Of a DNA stretch of 64,000 nt, positions 1 through 11,029 are shown in pieces. The notes beneath the pieces are model-generated. The model was not told the origin of the DNA and ran no database searches. It worked only from the letters and a program-made list of their open reading frames with translations. The DNA is from Calditrichia bacterium (GTDB lineage: Bacteria; Calditrichota; Calditrichia; Calditrichales; Calditrichaceae). Each line of letters begins with the position of its first letter. The stretch's first letter is position 1. Made by a program: the position numbers and the translations under genes. The stretch covers positions 83,737-147,736 of the forward strand of contig JALSTK010000117.1 of NCBI GenBank assembly GCA_026983775.1, in the 5' to 3' direction.

Positions 1-1915
1 GAGGGGGAATGGGATAAAAATTATAGGATTTGGCAACCCCGGAGAAGGTCGGGTAAAAACGGTTGTTGTGACGCTGACCCACCAACTTTTGAACGATGAC
101 CGCCATTTTCTCTTCTTCGAGACGATAGGAGGTTACTCTGATATAATCTTTCGTGCCATGGTAAAAGGTAGAAGCATACACACGCTTAATGGCATTGAGT
201 AATTGTTCGAGACGAAGGTCCAAATCGGCTTGATGATTGGGAATCATATAGGTTTCGTACACTCCGGCAAAGGGATGGTATTGGGAATCTTCCAGCAAGC
301 TGGAGGAACGTACGGCCAGGGGTTCTTTTACAATTTCCAGAAATTCTCGAAGCTGCCGGCGAATATCATCGGGAAATTTTTCAGCATCGAGAAAGCGCTG
401 GGTGATTTGGGCATCATCATTGGTATTTAAGGCAAAATTACGTAAATCGTTCTCATCGATGAAAGTATCAAAGACATCTGTTCCGATAATAATACCCGGT
501 GGGATGCGAATAAGAATTCCTTCGAAGCTGTTGTAAATATTGTAATTATTAATCAAGGTATTCACAAAACTGAGGCCGCGTGCTTTTCCCCCCAATGAAC
601 CGCCGCCGATTCTGGCCAGATCATTTTGGGGATTAAAAGAATCTTTGTTAAAGTCTGTGATTTTTCCGCGTTGTCGCGCCTTACGATAGGCCCGCAGGGA
701 AGAAACCAAATCGTCACGTAATTCCTGAATGGATTGATAATCCGATACCTTACGAGGTCGTAACTTATCGGCCAGGGCAAACTCGGTTCTGGCCTTTAGC
801 CAATTAGAGAAATGATTGTGCTCGGCATGGTATTGGATACATTCATCGGGAACGGTTTTCAGCATCTTTTCAAAAGAGGGAAGGTCTCCGGCCCGACCGA
901 CCTCTTTGCCATCGGCCGTTGTAAAAACAAAATCTCCGAATCCGAATCTTGAGATCGTAAATTTTCGTAGTTCATGTAAAAGAGTCGGTGAGTTTTTTAA
1001 TAAAAAGGAAGCACCCACCTTATAAGCCAACGGTTCGTTCTCGGCACGATTGGATTGAAGCAAAATCGGAATATCGCTGTATCGCTTCTTCACAGCCCGG
1101 GCAAATTTCAGTCCTGCTTTGGGGTCGTGCTGACCCTTATGCCAAAAGTCGATATCGGAAATCACTCCCAGGATCAGTTCTTTATATTTCTTAAAGTAAT
1201 ACCAGGCTTCTTCATAAGAGGTACAAAGCAAGACCTTGGGACGGGCCCGCATACGCAGATACCGATCCGAAAGATTGATGCCTTCGATAATCAGACGCTG
1301 GGCCTGAATAAGGACTTCTGTATACAATAAGGGCAGATAAGCGGAGTAAAAACGGACACTGTCTTCAATTAAAATAATGGACTGCACGCCTACGGTTTTG
1401 GAATCGTGCTCCACATTCATCCGGTCTTCAAAATATTTAATAATGGCGATAATCAATCGAAAGTCACCGGTCCAGATAAAGACCCGGTCGAATACGGTCA
1501 TATCCCAGTATGATTCCAATTGGGAAAGTTCACGGTTGTCATAAGCCAAAAGGACGATGGGTATGGTATGGCCTTTTTCCCGAATGAGTCTGGCCAGTTT
1601 GGTTGGATGCATATCTTCGATATGCTGGGTCATAATGATCAGATCATAGCGTTTTTCATTTTTTGCCAGTTCCAGGGCCTCTTTTCCTGTGGAAACGCGG
1701 GTGATTTCCGGGGAATGGCTAAGGTTTAAACCCTTATATTCATCACGAATCAATTCATAAAGACGACCGTCCTCTTCAAAAACATACAGGTCGTAAAGAC
1801 TGGAAACGACAAGAAGGTCTCGGATGCGATAGCGCATGAGATTCTGAAAACTCTGGAATTGAGCATTTATATCACGGCCTTTGAAAGATTTGATAAATTC
1901 GGATTTTGTTTTCAT
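1..1915 (-). CDS. Tandem REC-like / PPDK ATP-binding domain protein (partial, C-terminus off window)
   Basis: The frame opens with ATG at 1915 and runs without a stop to base 1, giving 638 visible residues; the C-terminus lies outside the window. Residues about 30-150 and 175-345 look like two receiver (CheY-like) domains. The first lacks an aspartate at the expected phosphoacceptor position (it reads IIMTQHI), while the second keeps an acidic ISDIDF segment. From about residue 435 a pyruvate phosphate dikinase N-terminal ATP-binding domain begins, with the glycine-rich GGKARGL motif near 440 and the RSSSLLEDS motif near 533. It resembles the PPDK_N protein at 5979-9164 but has receivers instead of GAF. 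I infer a signalling or phosphotransfer role rather than PEP synthase, because a true PEP synthase has no receivers at its N-terminus. The substrate is unknown. It is transcribed away from gdhA, behind a strong terminator. Confidence 0.8.
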   Translation of the reverse strand, partial: MKTKSEFIKSFKGRDINAQFQSFQNLMRYRIRDLLVVSSLYDLYVFEEDGRLYELIRDEYKGLNLSHSPEITRVSTGKEALELAKNEKRYDLIIMTQHIEDMHPTKLARLIREKGHTIPIVLLAYDNRELSQLESYWDMTVFDRVFIWTGDFRLIIAIIKYFEDRMNVEHDSKTVGVQSIILIEDSVRFYSAYLPLLYTEVLIQAQRLIIEGINLSDRYLRMRARPKVLLCTSYEEAWYYFKKYKELILGVISDIDFWHKGQHDPKAGLKFARAVKKRYSDIPILLQSNRAENEPLAYKVGASFLLKNSPTLLHELRKFTISRFGFGDFVFTTADGKEVGRAGDLPSFEKMLKTVPDECIQYHAEHNHFSNWLKARTEFALADKLRPRKVSDYQSIQELRDDLVSSLRAYRKARQRGKITDFNKDSFNPQNDLARIGGGSLGGKARGLSFVNTLINNYNIYNSFEGILIRIPPGIIIGTDVFDTFIDENDLRNFALNTNDDAQITQRFLDAEKFPDDIRRQLREFLEIVKEPLAVRSSSLLEDSQYHPFAGVYETYMIPNHQADLDLRLEQLLNAIKRVYASTFYHGTKDYIRVTSYRLEEEKMAVIVQKLVGQRHNNRFYPTFSGVAKSYNFYPIPP

Positions 1916-1985
1916 ATGAATTCCGTTTCTAAATTCTTTTTTGATAAAGATAGGAAGGATAGAAGTAATCCACAAGATATGCCAT

Positions 1986-2010
1986 AAAAAAAGCCCGGGT
2001 TTCCCCGGGC
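1986..2010 (-). terminator. Rho-independent terminator of gdhA
   Basis: Read on the minus strand, a perfect 7-bp GC stem (GCCCGGG/CCCGGGC) closes a GAAA tetraloop and is followed directly by seven U residues. It lies about 35 bases past the gdhA stop and separates that gene from the PPDK-like gene that follows on the same strand. Confidence 0.95.
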
Positions 2011-2043
2011 TGGTGGGTGTAAGTATGATTTAACGGGAGGACA

Positions 2044-3471
<1,428 letters not shown>

Positions 3472-3596
3472 TTACAAAAGGAGATATACAAAAAAAATAG
3501 TAGAATATATGAAATCTGTGTAATAAAAATTACTACAACCCAAGATTCAAAAGGGCTCTCCCTCATGTGCGAAGCGTATTGCGGTTTGGATGGAGC

Positions 3597-4232
3597 CTAG
3601 ACATCGATCAGTTTGTACTGCAGGGCATATCGGGTTAGTTCCACATTGGATTTTAAGTGCATTTTTTCCAGGATGCGATTGCGATAGGAATATACGGTAT
3701 GAACGCTGATGGCCAGGGAAGCGGCGATTTTTTCAGCAGACAAACCGGAAGCGATCTGACACATGATTTGGTACTCCCGGTCGGATAAGGCTTCATGCAA
3801 AAGTAAAGGCTCTTTGGCTTCCAGGGAATCGGCCAGGCGCTCGGCCAAAGAAGGACTGATATAGCGGTGCCCGCCGACGATTTTACGAATGGCATTGACC
3901 AGTTCATCCGGGGCACTTACTTTTTTCAGATAACCGGCCGCACCGGCCTTCAGGGCACGCATGCCATACTGTTCTTCGGCATACATACTGAGAATAAGGA
4001 TGGGCGTCTGCGGATAATCCAGACGTAACTGTTTAAGGGCATCCAATCCGGAACGATCCGGCATATTTATGTCCAGGATAATGATATCCCAGCTTTCTTT
4101 TTTTAAAAGATCGAACAATGCGCCGATGGTCCCCGCTTCCCCCGTAACCTTCATATCCGATTCTTCGGCTACGATTTGTTTAAGTCCTTCGCGAACAATA
4201 GCATGGTCGTCTGCGATTAAGATGTGAATCAT
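3597..4232 (-). CDS. NarL/FixJ-family response regulator
   Basis: A 211-residue regulator with an N-terminal receiver (acidic pair D8/D9, phosphoacceptor D54 in the ILDINMP motif, conserved lysine in YLKK) and a C-terminal LuxR-type helix-turn-helix at about 145-205 (LSDREYQIM through SVHTVYSYRNRILEKM). It starts 13 bases after the stop of the sensor kinase at 4246-5976, so the two form a cognate pair. Such regulators bind DNA as dimers after phosphorylation. Targets are not evident; the neighbouring glutamate dehydrogenase genes are candidates only by position. Confidence 0.93.
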   Translation of the reverse strand: MIHILIADDHAIVREGLKQIVAEESDMKVTGEAGTIGALFDLLKKESWDIIILDINMPDRSGLDALKQLRLDYPQTPILILSMYAEEQYGMRALKAGAAGYLKKVSAPDELVNAIRKIVGGHRYISPSLAERLADSLEAKEPLLLHEALSDREYQIMCQIASGLSAEKIAASLAISVHTVYSYRNRILEKMHLKSNVELTRYALQYKLIDV

Positions 4233-4245
4233 TCCAAAACCTCTT

Positions 4246-5976
4246 TCAAGTTTCCAGGGGCATTTCCACTTTTACATTACTTCCTTTACCGGCAACGCCA
4301 TGGATGCTGACTCTGCCGCCGAATATCAAAGCGCGTTCCTTCATTCCCAGAATGCCCAGTGAGCGGGGGTCTTCTATCTGAGAGCGGGTAATACCCCGGC
4401 CATTATCGGTCACCTCTAAAATCAAATGTTGATTTTCCCTTCGTAAAAATACGGATACCCGTTCGGCCTGAGCATGGCGAGCAACATTGGTTAGCGCTTC
4501 CTGAAAGATACGAAAAATCGCCGTTGCCTTTTCGGCATCGATCTGCATATCTTCTTTAAGCAAAGAGCATTTACAGACGATTCCGCTATTTTTGGAAAAC
4601 TCCTGGGCTTGCCATTCGATGGCCGCCCCCAGACCTAATTCATCCAGAATACCGGGGCGTAACTTGGCGCTGATGCGCTGCACCGATTCCACGGTTTGAT
4701 CAATAAAATCTGATATCTTACCTATGCGTTGATGAATATCTTCCGAAGAGGATTGCAGTTTATTGCCCAGTAGTGAAACCTGGATTTTTAATACGGTCAG
4801 CACCTGTCCTAATTCGTCATGGATCTCTCTGGCGATCACTGCCCGTTCTTCTTCCCGGATACGTTGAATGCGTGAAGCCAGATTCCTCAGTTGCCGGCTG
4901 CTCCTTTTTAATTGTTGTTCGGCCTGCTTGCGTTGGGTGATATCGCGGGCAATGGATAGAATGGTTGGTTTGTTTTTATATTCGAACAGCAGAGCACTTA
5001 TTTCCACCGGAATGGCCCGGTTATCTTTCCGTAAGAATTCCATCTCGTAAATGGCATGGTGTTCTTTTTCCAGTTGATCCAGAATGTCCGAAAGACGATC
5101 ATAATATTGATTGGGTATAATAGAATACGGGTTGAGAGATAAAAAATCTTCATGGGAATACAACAGACGCTGGCAGGCCACTTTATTCACTTCGAGAAAG
5201 GGACCGAACTTGAGATTAGGCAGCAAATGGTTGACAAAGACGGCATCATTGGCATGATTAAAAAGTAGGCGAAAACGTTCTTCACTCTTCTGCAGATTGA
5301 GTTCCGCCTGTTTCCGATGGGTAATATCTTTAATGACGCTTAATAACAGGGGAGAGGAAGAGGGCATTTCCAGAAAAGAATTGGAAAATTCCAGCCAGAC
5401 TTCCTGTCCGTTCCATAATCTCCGTTTTCCGTCCTGGTGAGGGAAAATCTGATCATCTCTCAAATGCTTGTGATAATCTTGCATCATATTTTCCCGAATG
5501 GCCGATTCATACACGACGGTAAAAGGGTAGCCCTCCAATTGTTCACGGGGTAGTCCTACCATTTGGCAATACGAATCATTTACTTGCAGAATGGTTCCCT
5601 TGCTATCCATTAAGCGCATACCGTCGGGTGAAATTTGCCAGAACTGTTCCAACAATTTCTCGGTACGCTTCAAGGCCAGTTCCACATCCTGGTGCACTTT
5701 AAGACGGTTGTTTAAGGCTCGTTCGGCGGCATTCAGTTTTTCCCTGTCGTGCCGGGCATTATTGTGCAGATTTTGCAGGTCGGAGCGAACAATTTTAATA
5801 TAACGGATGACCAGGAGGATGGCCAGGATAGTGCAAAGAGCGGATAGAGTCAGGTACAAAGATCGGTTGTAAAAAGAGAACAGAACCAAAACTTCGGCCA
5901 GTACCAATAAACCGAAAGCCGGAATTATATTATATCTGAAAGCATGTTCCGATGTAAAGCTGTTTTGTTCGTGCAT
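4246..5976 (-). CDS. PAS-domain sensor histidine kinase, HisKA_3 (NarX/DegS) type
   Basis: A 576-residue membrane-anchored sensor kinase. Two hydrophobic segments lie at about 15-60, a short coiled coil follows, then two PAS domains (about 115-235 and 240-355, each ending in an ITHRKQAE or ITQRKQAE PAC-like tail). The dimerisation and phosphoacceptor helix carries His near 384 in REIHDELGQ, followed by a HATPase_c domain with an N-box-like segment (ALTNVARHA) and DNGRGI. This kinase class pairs with NarL-type regulators, and one lies immediately downstream. Its ATG is 2 bases after the stop of the PPDK_N protein upstream, implying one operon. There is no large periplasmic domain, so the signal is probably sensed in the membrane or by the PAS domains in the cytoplasm; the ligand is unknown. 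Confidence 0.93.
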   Translation of the reverse strand: MHEQNSFTSEHAFRYNIIPAFGLLVLAEVLVLFSFYNRSLYLTLSALCTILAILLVIRYIKIVRSDLQNLHNNARHDREKLNAAERALNNRLKVHQDVELALKRTEKLLEQFWQISPDGMRLMDSKGTILQVNDSYCQMVGLPREQLEGYPFTVVYESAIRENMMQDYHKHLRDDQIFPHQDGKRRLWNGQEVWLEFSNSFLEMPSSSPLLLSVIKDITHRKQAELNLQKSEERFRLLFNHANDAVFVNHLLPNLKFGPFLEVNKVACQRLLYSHEDFLSLNPYSIIPNQYYDRLSDILDQLEKEHHAIYEMEFLRKDNRAIPVEISALLFEYKNKPTILSIARDITQRKQAEQQLKRSSRQLRNLASRIQRIREEERAVIAREIHDELGQVLTVLKIQVSLLGNKLQSSSEDIHQRIGKISDFIDQTVESVQRISAKLRPGILDELGLGAAIEWQAQEFSKNSGIVCKCSLLKEDMQIDAEKATAIFRIFQEALTNVARHAQAERVSVFLRRENQHLILEVTDNGRGITRSQIEDPRSLGILGMKERALIFGGRVSIHGVAGKGSNVKVEMPLET

Positions 5977-5978
5977 GA

Positions 5979-8900
5979 TCAGTTTGCAGTTCCAAGGGTT
6001 AGCGGAGATATTCGATCCGTTTTCAATTGACTCATAATTTGTCGGGCTTCTGCCGAAACGGCCAGCTCCTCTTCCGTAATGAAATGAACATCCAACAAGC
6101 CACCGGATTTAAATCCGGTTCGCAAATAGTTGATTTCGTCCAAAGCCAAACTCCAGCCCTCCAGCCAGATTTGCAGGGCTTCTTTTTTTTCCCCCCGGCC
6201 TTTCAAAACGATTAGCAGATCAATATCACTGCCGTTACCGGCTTTGGCTTTCCGGGTGCTTCCGGTTACATAGAATTCCTTCACCTGAAAACGATCGGCA
6301 TCCAGTTGAGCAGCAATCTTTTCGGCCATTTGCATACGCCATTGCCATGGTTCCGAAGTAAGAGTAGAAGAGCTTTTTTTATCGGGTTCTCCGCTTAAGA
6401 GTTCACTGTCCGCCGGGGCCAGCAACCCGACGGCCCGATTCTCTTCGCCGTTCATCAGAATATGAAAAAGTAAACCGTTGCTTACGGTGGATACATCGAT
6501 TAAATGCACAACTTTATTAAAACGGGCGTATTCCGGAAGCCATTTGTTTAGAAGATTCGGGGTTTGTTCGAAAAAAGAATCATTAAAAGAGACGCTGTTT
6601 TCATCCGGATAAAGCGGTAAATATTTAATAGAAGCTTCCACCAAATCCTGAAAAAAATGAGTTCCGAAAGATAGGTCCGGAACATAGTTGCCCTTTTTGC
6701 GGGCAATCTCGATTAAAGCGCCGGTATTGTTAATATCGGAATAGGTAACATTGACTCCCAGTTTAATATCTCCGCGGCTGCCCCACCGGCCCGGACCCAT
6801 CAGGATAAATTTCCTTTTGGGCAGTTTTTTGTTCAATTGCCCCACGATCCTGCCGATCATACGCAGATCATCCAAATTGTCAATGGCCGTATATTGATCC
6901 GGTGAAATATAAACGATGTATTGAATATCCTTGATTAGACCGTTGGAAATGTAACGATTCGCGGTAAAGAGCAAACGTTCCTTGGGAAGGTTTGCAGGAA
7001 TCGCTGCCGGAATATCCGATTTGGAATAACTCTGGGGACGACATTGCAGTAAGTACAAATTACGGCCGTCATGGGCAAATTCAATATCCACCGGAGTCGC
7101 CATTTTATTTTGCAGCTCTCTGATAATCAGGTAGATCTGTTTGATAAAATCCGTTTGCCTCAACAGGCCTTCAAAAGTAAAGACTAAATCCGCCTCGGTA
7201 AAGTTTGTATTAAACCCCGGTTGACGAAAGTGATTATGGCCCACAATAGAGGTGAGTTTCTCAATGAGCGGATACCGGTTGCCCACTTCATGCAGTAGAT
7301 CCGAAATATTCATGGTTTCAAAACGACGGGTATTCAGATTTACCACATCAATTTTATGGGGAGAGTAGCGCATAATTTCGTCAGGGCTGACATTGGCCCT
7401 GAGTCCCGGCTGGCCGGGAGCCAGTAAAAGGGGATAATCATCACTCAATCGGTCGACTGCTCGTGTACCCAAACCCGGGACGAGGCGAATTAGGCCGTCT
7501 TCCCGCTTAATGCGGGGCGACCAGCGGAATTCGTTGTTACTAAAAGCTACCCCGGCAAAAGCCGGCAGAAAATAGGGCCCTATTTTTTGGCCGACTACCG
7601 ATTGAATCATGATTCCCATCTCTTCATGAAAATCCAGCAAACCCCGTTCCGCCCGGTACTGGATGGGATCCGGGGCAATAGTGGAAGCGTACACTTCGGC
7701 AATCGCATCCATTAAGGCTTCGAGACGTTCCGTTTTGCTACCCTGATTCGCAACGAAAAGGCTTTTGTATTTTCCGGAAAAAGCCGACCCTATGCGGTCT
7801 TCCAACAAACTGGAACTTCGTACAATGATCGGGTTATCACCCAAATCATCCAATGCCACCGAAAGGCCTTTAATAATTTCAGCCGGAAAATGTGAATTCT
7901 TGAATAGTTGCACCACATGCGGATATTCTCGTCTTACATCGTCTATGTTTTTATATTTTTGTTCCATGATCTCTTCCATATTGTTATAATGCATGAAGAG
8001 AATCATGGCATCGGAGGTCAGATACCAGGTTTTAGGAGTTTTAACGTTGCGGAACGTATCGTGAAAATGTTCAGAGGCGCGTAAGATACGGTAAGCCAGA
8101 AAAACCCCGGCGCTTTTACCACCCAATTTTCCATGGCTTCCGGTTGGGAAAATCATCCGTTTCATAAGCTCGTAAAAATCGGCCACCCGGATATATTGCT
8201 TGGCGATGTCGATAAACTGTAATTGGTCGGTGAAAATTCGTCTGATTAAGGAGGCCCGCACGCCGATCTTCACAGAAGGAGCCAGTTCCATGCCGATGGG
8301 ATTGATTTGATAATAACGACGTAACGCTTCGTAAATTTCGTCGAGAGAAGTGTCGAAATTAGCAGTAGCTCTGACCAGAAAGCTGGTTTTGTCTTCCTGC
8401 ATCCATTTCTGAATACGGGTTAAAATATCCGCGTCACTAAAATGTTCCCTGGCCACATCGAATATTTTCATACTCAATACATTAATATCGCCGAAAACCA
8501 GCTTTTCCAGAGGCATATTGGATTCTCCCAATACCTCATCTTCATTATAGCGGGCATAAGGATTGAATTGCTGAAGCAACTCTTCGGCTTCTTCCACTCC
8601 TTTCCAGATAAGCAGATTGAGCATTTTACGCGAAATGCGGATGAACAGGTCGGGATCGGTGCGACGCAGCAGTTCCAGGATGACCTGCCATTCGCCGGAC
8701 TTGGCCTGAGAAATACTTTTTTTGGCGGTTTCCCATTTGTTAAATACCTGCTTGAGTTTCAGAAAGAGCAGATGCTGTCCCAGACGGGTAGCGATCGACT
8801 CCAGTAGCTTGCGTTCTTCCGTTAGAAAGGGGCCTTCTTCCGATTCCTGTTGTTCGCTTGCATAGCACACCTGAATCCAACCGATCGTGCGTTCTTGGAT

Positions 8901-9164
8901 GGTAATATCCACACTCAGACACCAGGGTGATTCCTGAAACCCCTCACTGGTGTATTCTTCGTCTCTGTAAACGATTTTAGCCTTACAAGCGTCTGCATGC
9001 TGGAAAGCCGGGGGAATGAGATTAACGATCTGGTTTAAGATTTCCTGTAAATCTTTATCCGGGTCATGCAGGACTTCTTCTACTTCATAGAGACAATTTA
9101 ATTCCTTGACCCGTTCTTCCAGGGTTAGAATGAGCTTGTCTAAGGACTTGGTTGATTGGGTCAT
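5979..9164 (-). CDS. GAF / PPDK ATP-binding / nucleotidyltransferase multidomain protein
   Basis: A 1061-residue cytoplasmic protein. Residues about 10-135 look like a GAF-type sensor domain. After a helical region comes a pyruvate phosphate dikinase N-terminal ATP-binding domain at about 345-720: LGGKSAGVFLAYRIL near 350, IVRSSSLLEDR near 453, PGLGTRAVDR, and PVDIEFAHDG with QCRPQS near 691-705. The phosphohistidine swivel and PEP/pyruvate barrel domains of PpsA are absent. The C-terminus (about 925-1050) carries a minimal nucleotidyltransferase signature, GSTRKAKAGNGSDIDLL near 966-983. The gene is co-transcribed with the downstream histidine kinase. I infer a sensor or regulatory enzyme that binds ATP and may transfer a phosphate or nucleotide to a partner; the reaction is not known. 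ATG at 9164 follows a CAGGAG site. Confidence 0.88.
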   Translation of the reverse strand: MTQSTKSLDKLILTLEERVKELNCLYEVEEVLHDPDKDLQEILNQIVNLIPPAFQHADACKAKIVYRDEEYTSEGFQESPWCLSVDITIQERTIGWIQVCYASEQQESEEGPFLTEERKLLESIATRLGQHLLFLKLKQVFNKWETAKKSISQAKSGEWQVILELLRRTDPDLFIRISRKMLNLLIWKGVEEAEELLQQFNPYARYNEDEVLGESNMPLEKLVFGDINVLSMKIFDVAREHFSDADILTRIQKWMQEDKTSFLVRATANFDTSLDEIYEALRRYYQINPIGMELAPSVKIGVRASLIRRIFTDQLQFIDIAKQYIRVADFYELMKRMIFPTGSHGKLGGKSAGVFLAYRILRASEHFHDTFRNVKTPKTWYLTSDAMILFMHYNNMEEIMEQKYKNIDDVRREYPHVVQLFKNSHFPAEIIKGLSVALDDLGDNPIIVRSSSLLEDRIGSAFSGKYKSLFVANQGSKTERLEALMDAIAEVYASTIAPDPIQYRAERGLLDFHEEMGIMIQSVVGQKIGPYFLPAFAGVAFSNNEFRWSPRIKREDGLIRLVPGLGTRAVDRLSDDYPLLLAPGQPGLRANVSPDEIMRYSPHKIDVVNLNTRRFETMNISDLLHEVGNRYPLIEKLTSIVGHNHFRQPGFNTNFTEADLVFTFEGLLRQTDFIKQIYLIIRELQNKMATPVDIEFAHDGRNLYLLQCRPQSYSKSDIPAAIPANLPKERLLFTANRYISNGLIKDIQYIVYISPDQYTAIDNLDDLRMIGRIVGQLNKKLPKRKFILMGPGRWGSRGDIKLGVNVTYSDINNTGALIEIARKKGNYVPDLSFGTHFFQDLVEASIKYLPLYPDENSVSFNDSFFEQTPNLLNKWLPEYARFNKVVHLIDVSTVSNGLLFHILMNGEENRAVGLLAPADSELLSGEPDKKSSSTLTSEPWQWRMQMAEKIAAQLDADRFQVKEFYVTGSTRKAKAGNGSDIDLLIVLKGRGEKKEALQIWLEGWSLALDEINYLRTGFKSGGLLDVHFITEEELAVSAEARQIMSQLKTDRISPLTLGTAN

Positions 9165-9207
9165 TAAAAAACTCCTGAATAATTGAGTTCGTCGTATGGG
9201 GAAATAT

Positions 9208-9238
9208 AAAAAATCCGGCAGCCAATCGCTACCGGATT
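9208..9238 (-). terminator. Rho-independent terminator after the second glutamate dehydrogenase
   Basis: On the minus strand AATCCGGTAGC pairs with GCTGCCGGATT (11 bp with one G-U wobble) around a GATTG loop, followed by a U run. It lies between the stop of the gene at 9300-10586 and the start of the PPDK_N gene at 9164, so those two are separate transcription units. Confidence 0.93.
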
Positions 9239-9299
9239 ACGATATTACCTGAAAAAGTACCAAGAATCATGAATATATTTCTTTGAGTTGAACAGCCGT

Positions 9300-10586
9300 T
9301 TAAATCCAACCCCGATCTTTACTGGCCTGAGCCACCCGTTCGATGGCGATCACATAAGCGGCGTCGCGCATGTACAGGTTGCGGTTCCTGGCCAGATTGG
9401 CCACATCCCAAAAGGCGGAAGTCATTTTTTGATCCAATTTTTCCAGGACTTCCTTTTTAGTCCAATAATAGTTCATATTGCTTTGTACCTGTTCGAAATA
9501 GCTGCAGGTAACTCCGCCGGCATTGGCCAGAAAATCAGGAATAAGGAAAATACCCCGTTGCTGGATAACAGCATCGGCTTCCGGGGTGGTCGGACCGTTG
9601 GCACCTTCGACGATAATTTTGACCCGTGCACCGATTTTATCCACTGTATCCGCGGTAATTTGGTTTTCAATAGCGGCAGGAATTAGAATATCCACATCCT
9701 GTTCAATCCAGTCGTTACCGTCAAGAACTTCATATCCCAGCTTTTTGGCCTGCGCTTTATCGATGCCACCGAAACGGTCGGTTATTTTCAGCAATTCATC
9801 CAGATCAATACCCTGGCCCTTTGTATAGGTATAGGAGGTCTGATCCTTCTGATCCCAACAGGATACACAAAGCACCTTGCCGCCCAGCTCGGTATATTTA
9901 CGGATTGCATATTGAGCTACATTACCGAAGCCCTGCACGCCGGCTGTGGTTTCTTCCGGATTTATATTCAGATGTTTCAAAGCCTCACGAAGGGTATAGA
10001 CCACACCAAAGCCGGTGGCCTCGGTGCGTCCCAACGAACCGCCCAGTCCTACCGGTTTGCCGGTAATCAGTCCCGGTTGTTTTTGTCCGGTAATCACTTC
10101 GTATTCGTCCAGCATCCAGATCATATGCTGCCCATTGGTCATTACATCGGGAGCCGGTACATCGGAATAGGGGCCGATGTTCTTATAGACCTGCCGTACC
10201 CAACCGCGACAAATCTGTTCCTGTTCACGCATGCTTAAATTATGAGGATCACAAATTACTCCGCCTTTACCGCCACCGAGAGGCAGATCGGCTACGGCTG
10301 TTTTCCAGGTCATCCACATGGAAAGGGCGCGTACCGTATCGATGGTCTCCTGAGGATGGAAACGAATGCCGCCTTTGGCCGGGCCGCGGGCGTCGTTGTG
10401 CTGGCAACGAAATCCACGAAAGACTTTCGTAGTCCCGTCGTCCATGTGAACCGGAATGCTAAAATGGAATTCACGTAGCGGAAAGCGCAGCAAATCGCGG
10501 GAGGCCCGGTCCAGACCGATCATATCGGCCACTTTATCAAATTGAGTCTGAGCCATTTCAAAGGCGTTAAATGACTTCTCAGCCAT
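9300..10586 (-). CDS. Glutamate/leucine/phenylalanine/valine-family dehydrogenase (second GDH)
   Basis: A 428-residue enzyme of the Glu/Leu/Phe/Val dehydrogenase family, closer in length and motifs to RocG/GudB and archaeal GDHs than to the 453-residue enzyme at 2044-3405. The substrate domain has GPAKGGIRFHPQ and GGGKGGV; the nucleotide domain has GFGNVAQYAI; the C-terminal half has NAGGVTCSYFEQVQ. It probably interconverts glutamate and 2-oxoglutarate, often in the catabolic direction for this type. ATG at 10586 is preceded by an AAAGGA Shine-Dalgarno site. It is monocistronic, with its own terminator. The direction and cofactor are inferences. Confidence 0.93.
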   Translation of the reverse strand: MAEKSFNAFEMAQTQFDKVADMIGLDRASRDLLRFPLREFHFSIPVHMDDGTTKVFRGFRCQHNDARGPAKGGIRFHPQETIDTVRALSMWMTWKTAVADLPLGGGKGGVICDPHNLSMREQEQICRGWVRQVYKNIGPYSDVPAPDVMTNGQHMIWMLDEYEVITGQKQPGLITGKPVGLGGSLGRTEATGFGVVYTLREALKHLNINPEETTAGVQGFGNVAQYAIRKYTELGGKVLCVSCWDQKDQTSYTYTKGQGIDLDELLKITDRFGGIDKAQAKKLGYEVLDGNDWIEQDVDILIPAAIENQITADTVDKIGARVKIIVEGANGPTTPEADAVIQQRGIFLIPDFLANAGGVTCSYFEQVQSNMNYYWTKKEVLEKLDQKMTSAFWDVANLARNRNLYMRDAAYVIAIERVAQASKDRGWI

Positions 10587-11029
10587 GACGAGATCCTTTC
10601 TCTTATACTTAATGTACTTTTTACCGTTTTATAAAACAATTGTATAATTTAAGGAGAATAGGAAGAGAAAGAAACAATCTTTTTACAATTCCGGTCGGAT
10701 CTACGGCTAAAGAAGCTAATTTATCCAGAATATTTCCAAATAAACAGACAATATCAAGTCTCATAGGTCATTCCCGGCTTGAGTAACGGTCCGGAAAAAT
10801 CGGCAGACGGGATGGACAGGTGATGCAGATCGCCTCGCATCTTTCTTTAGCATTAAATGATATTTTATAGTAGGTTCCTGTAGAGGTAGTATGAAAAATT
10901 AAGGTTGTGAATGGACCTTATTTATTAGGGATACAGAAGGGAACCGGGCCTCTTTTTGAAAGAAAGCGACTACCGCTGCGATAAGGTTCGGCATTCAGAC
11001 AGTTTTTCATATCCGGGATATAGATACCT
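10587..11029. other. Intergenic region with a possible structured leader
   Basis: This 443-bp divergent gap holds no credible gene. It must contain the promoter of the second GDH (minus) and of the TonB receptor (plus), but I cannot fix either. About 85-155 bases upstream of the receptor, GGTTCC (10873-10878) can pair with GGAACC (10940-10945), enclosing a second potential stem TAAGGT (10900-10905) with ACCTTA (10915-10920). This nested pairing may be a structured mRNA leader. It does not match a riboswitch consensus I can recognise. Confidence 0.3.

Noticed and set aside
3540..3596. Terminator hairpin after the NarL-type regulator
   Set aside because: Only a 5-bp GGCTC/GAGCC pairing with a 40-base loop and four U residues; too weak to call.
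10861..11029. Cobalamin riboswitch upstream of the TonB receptor
   Set aside because: GGGAACCGGG and GCGACTACCGC faintly echo the core, but the invariant B12 box is absent, so I do not call it.
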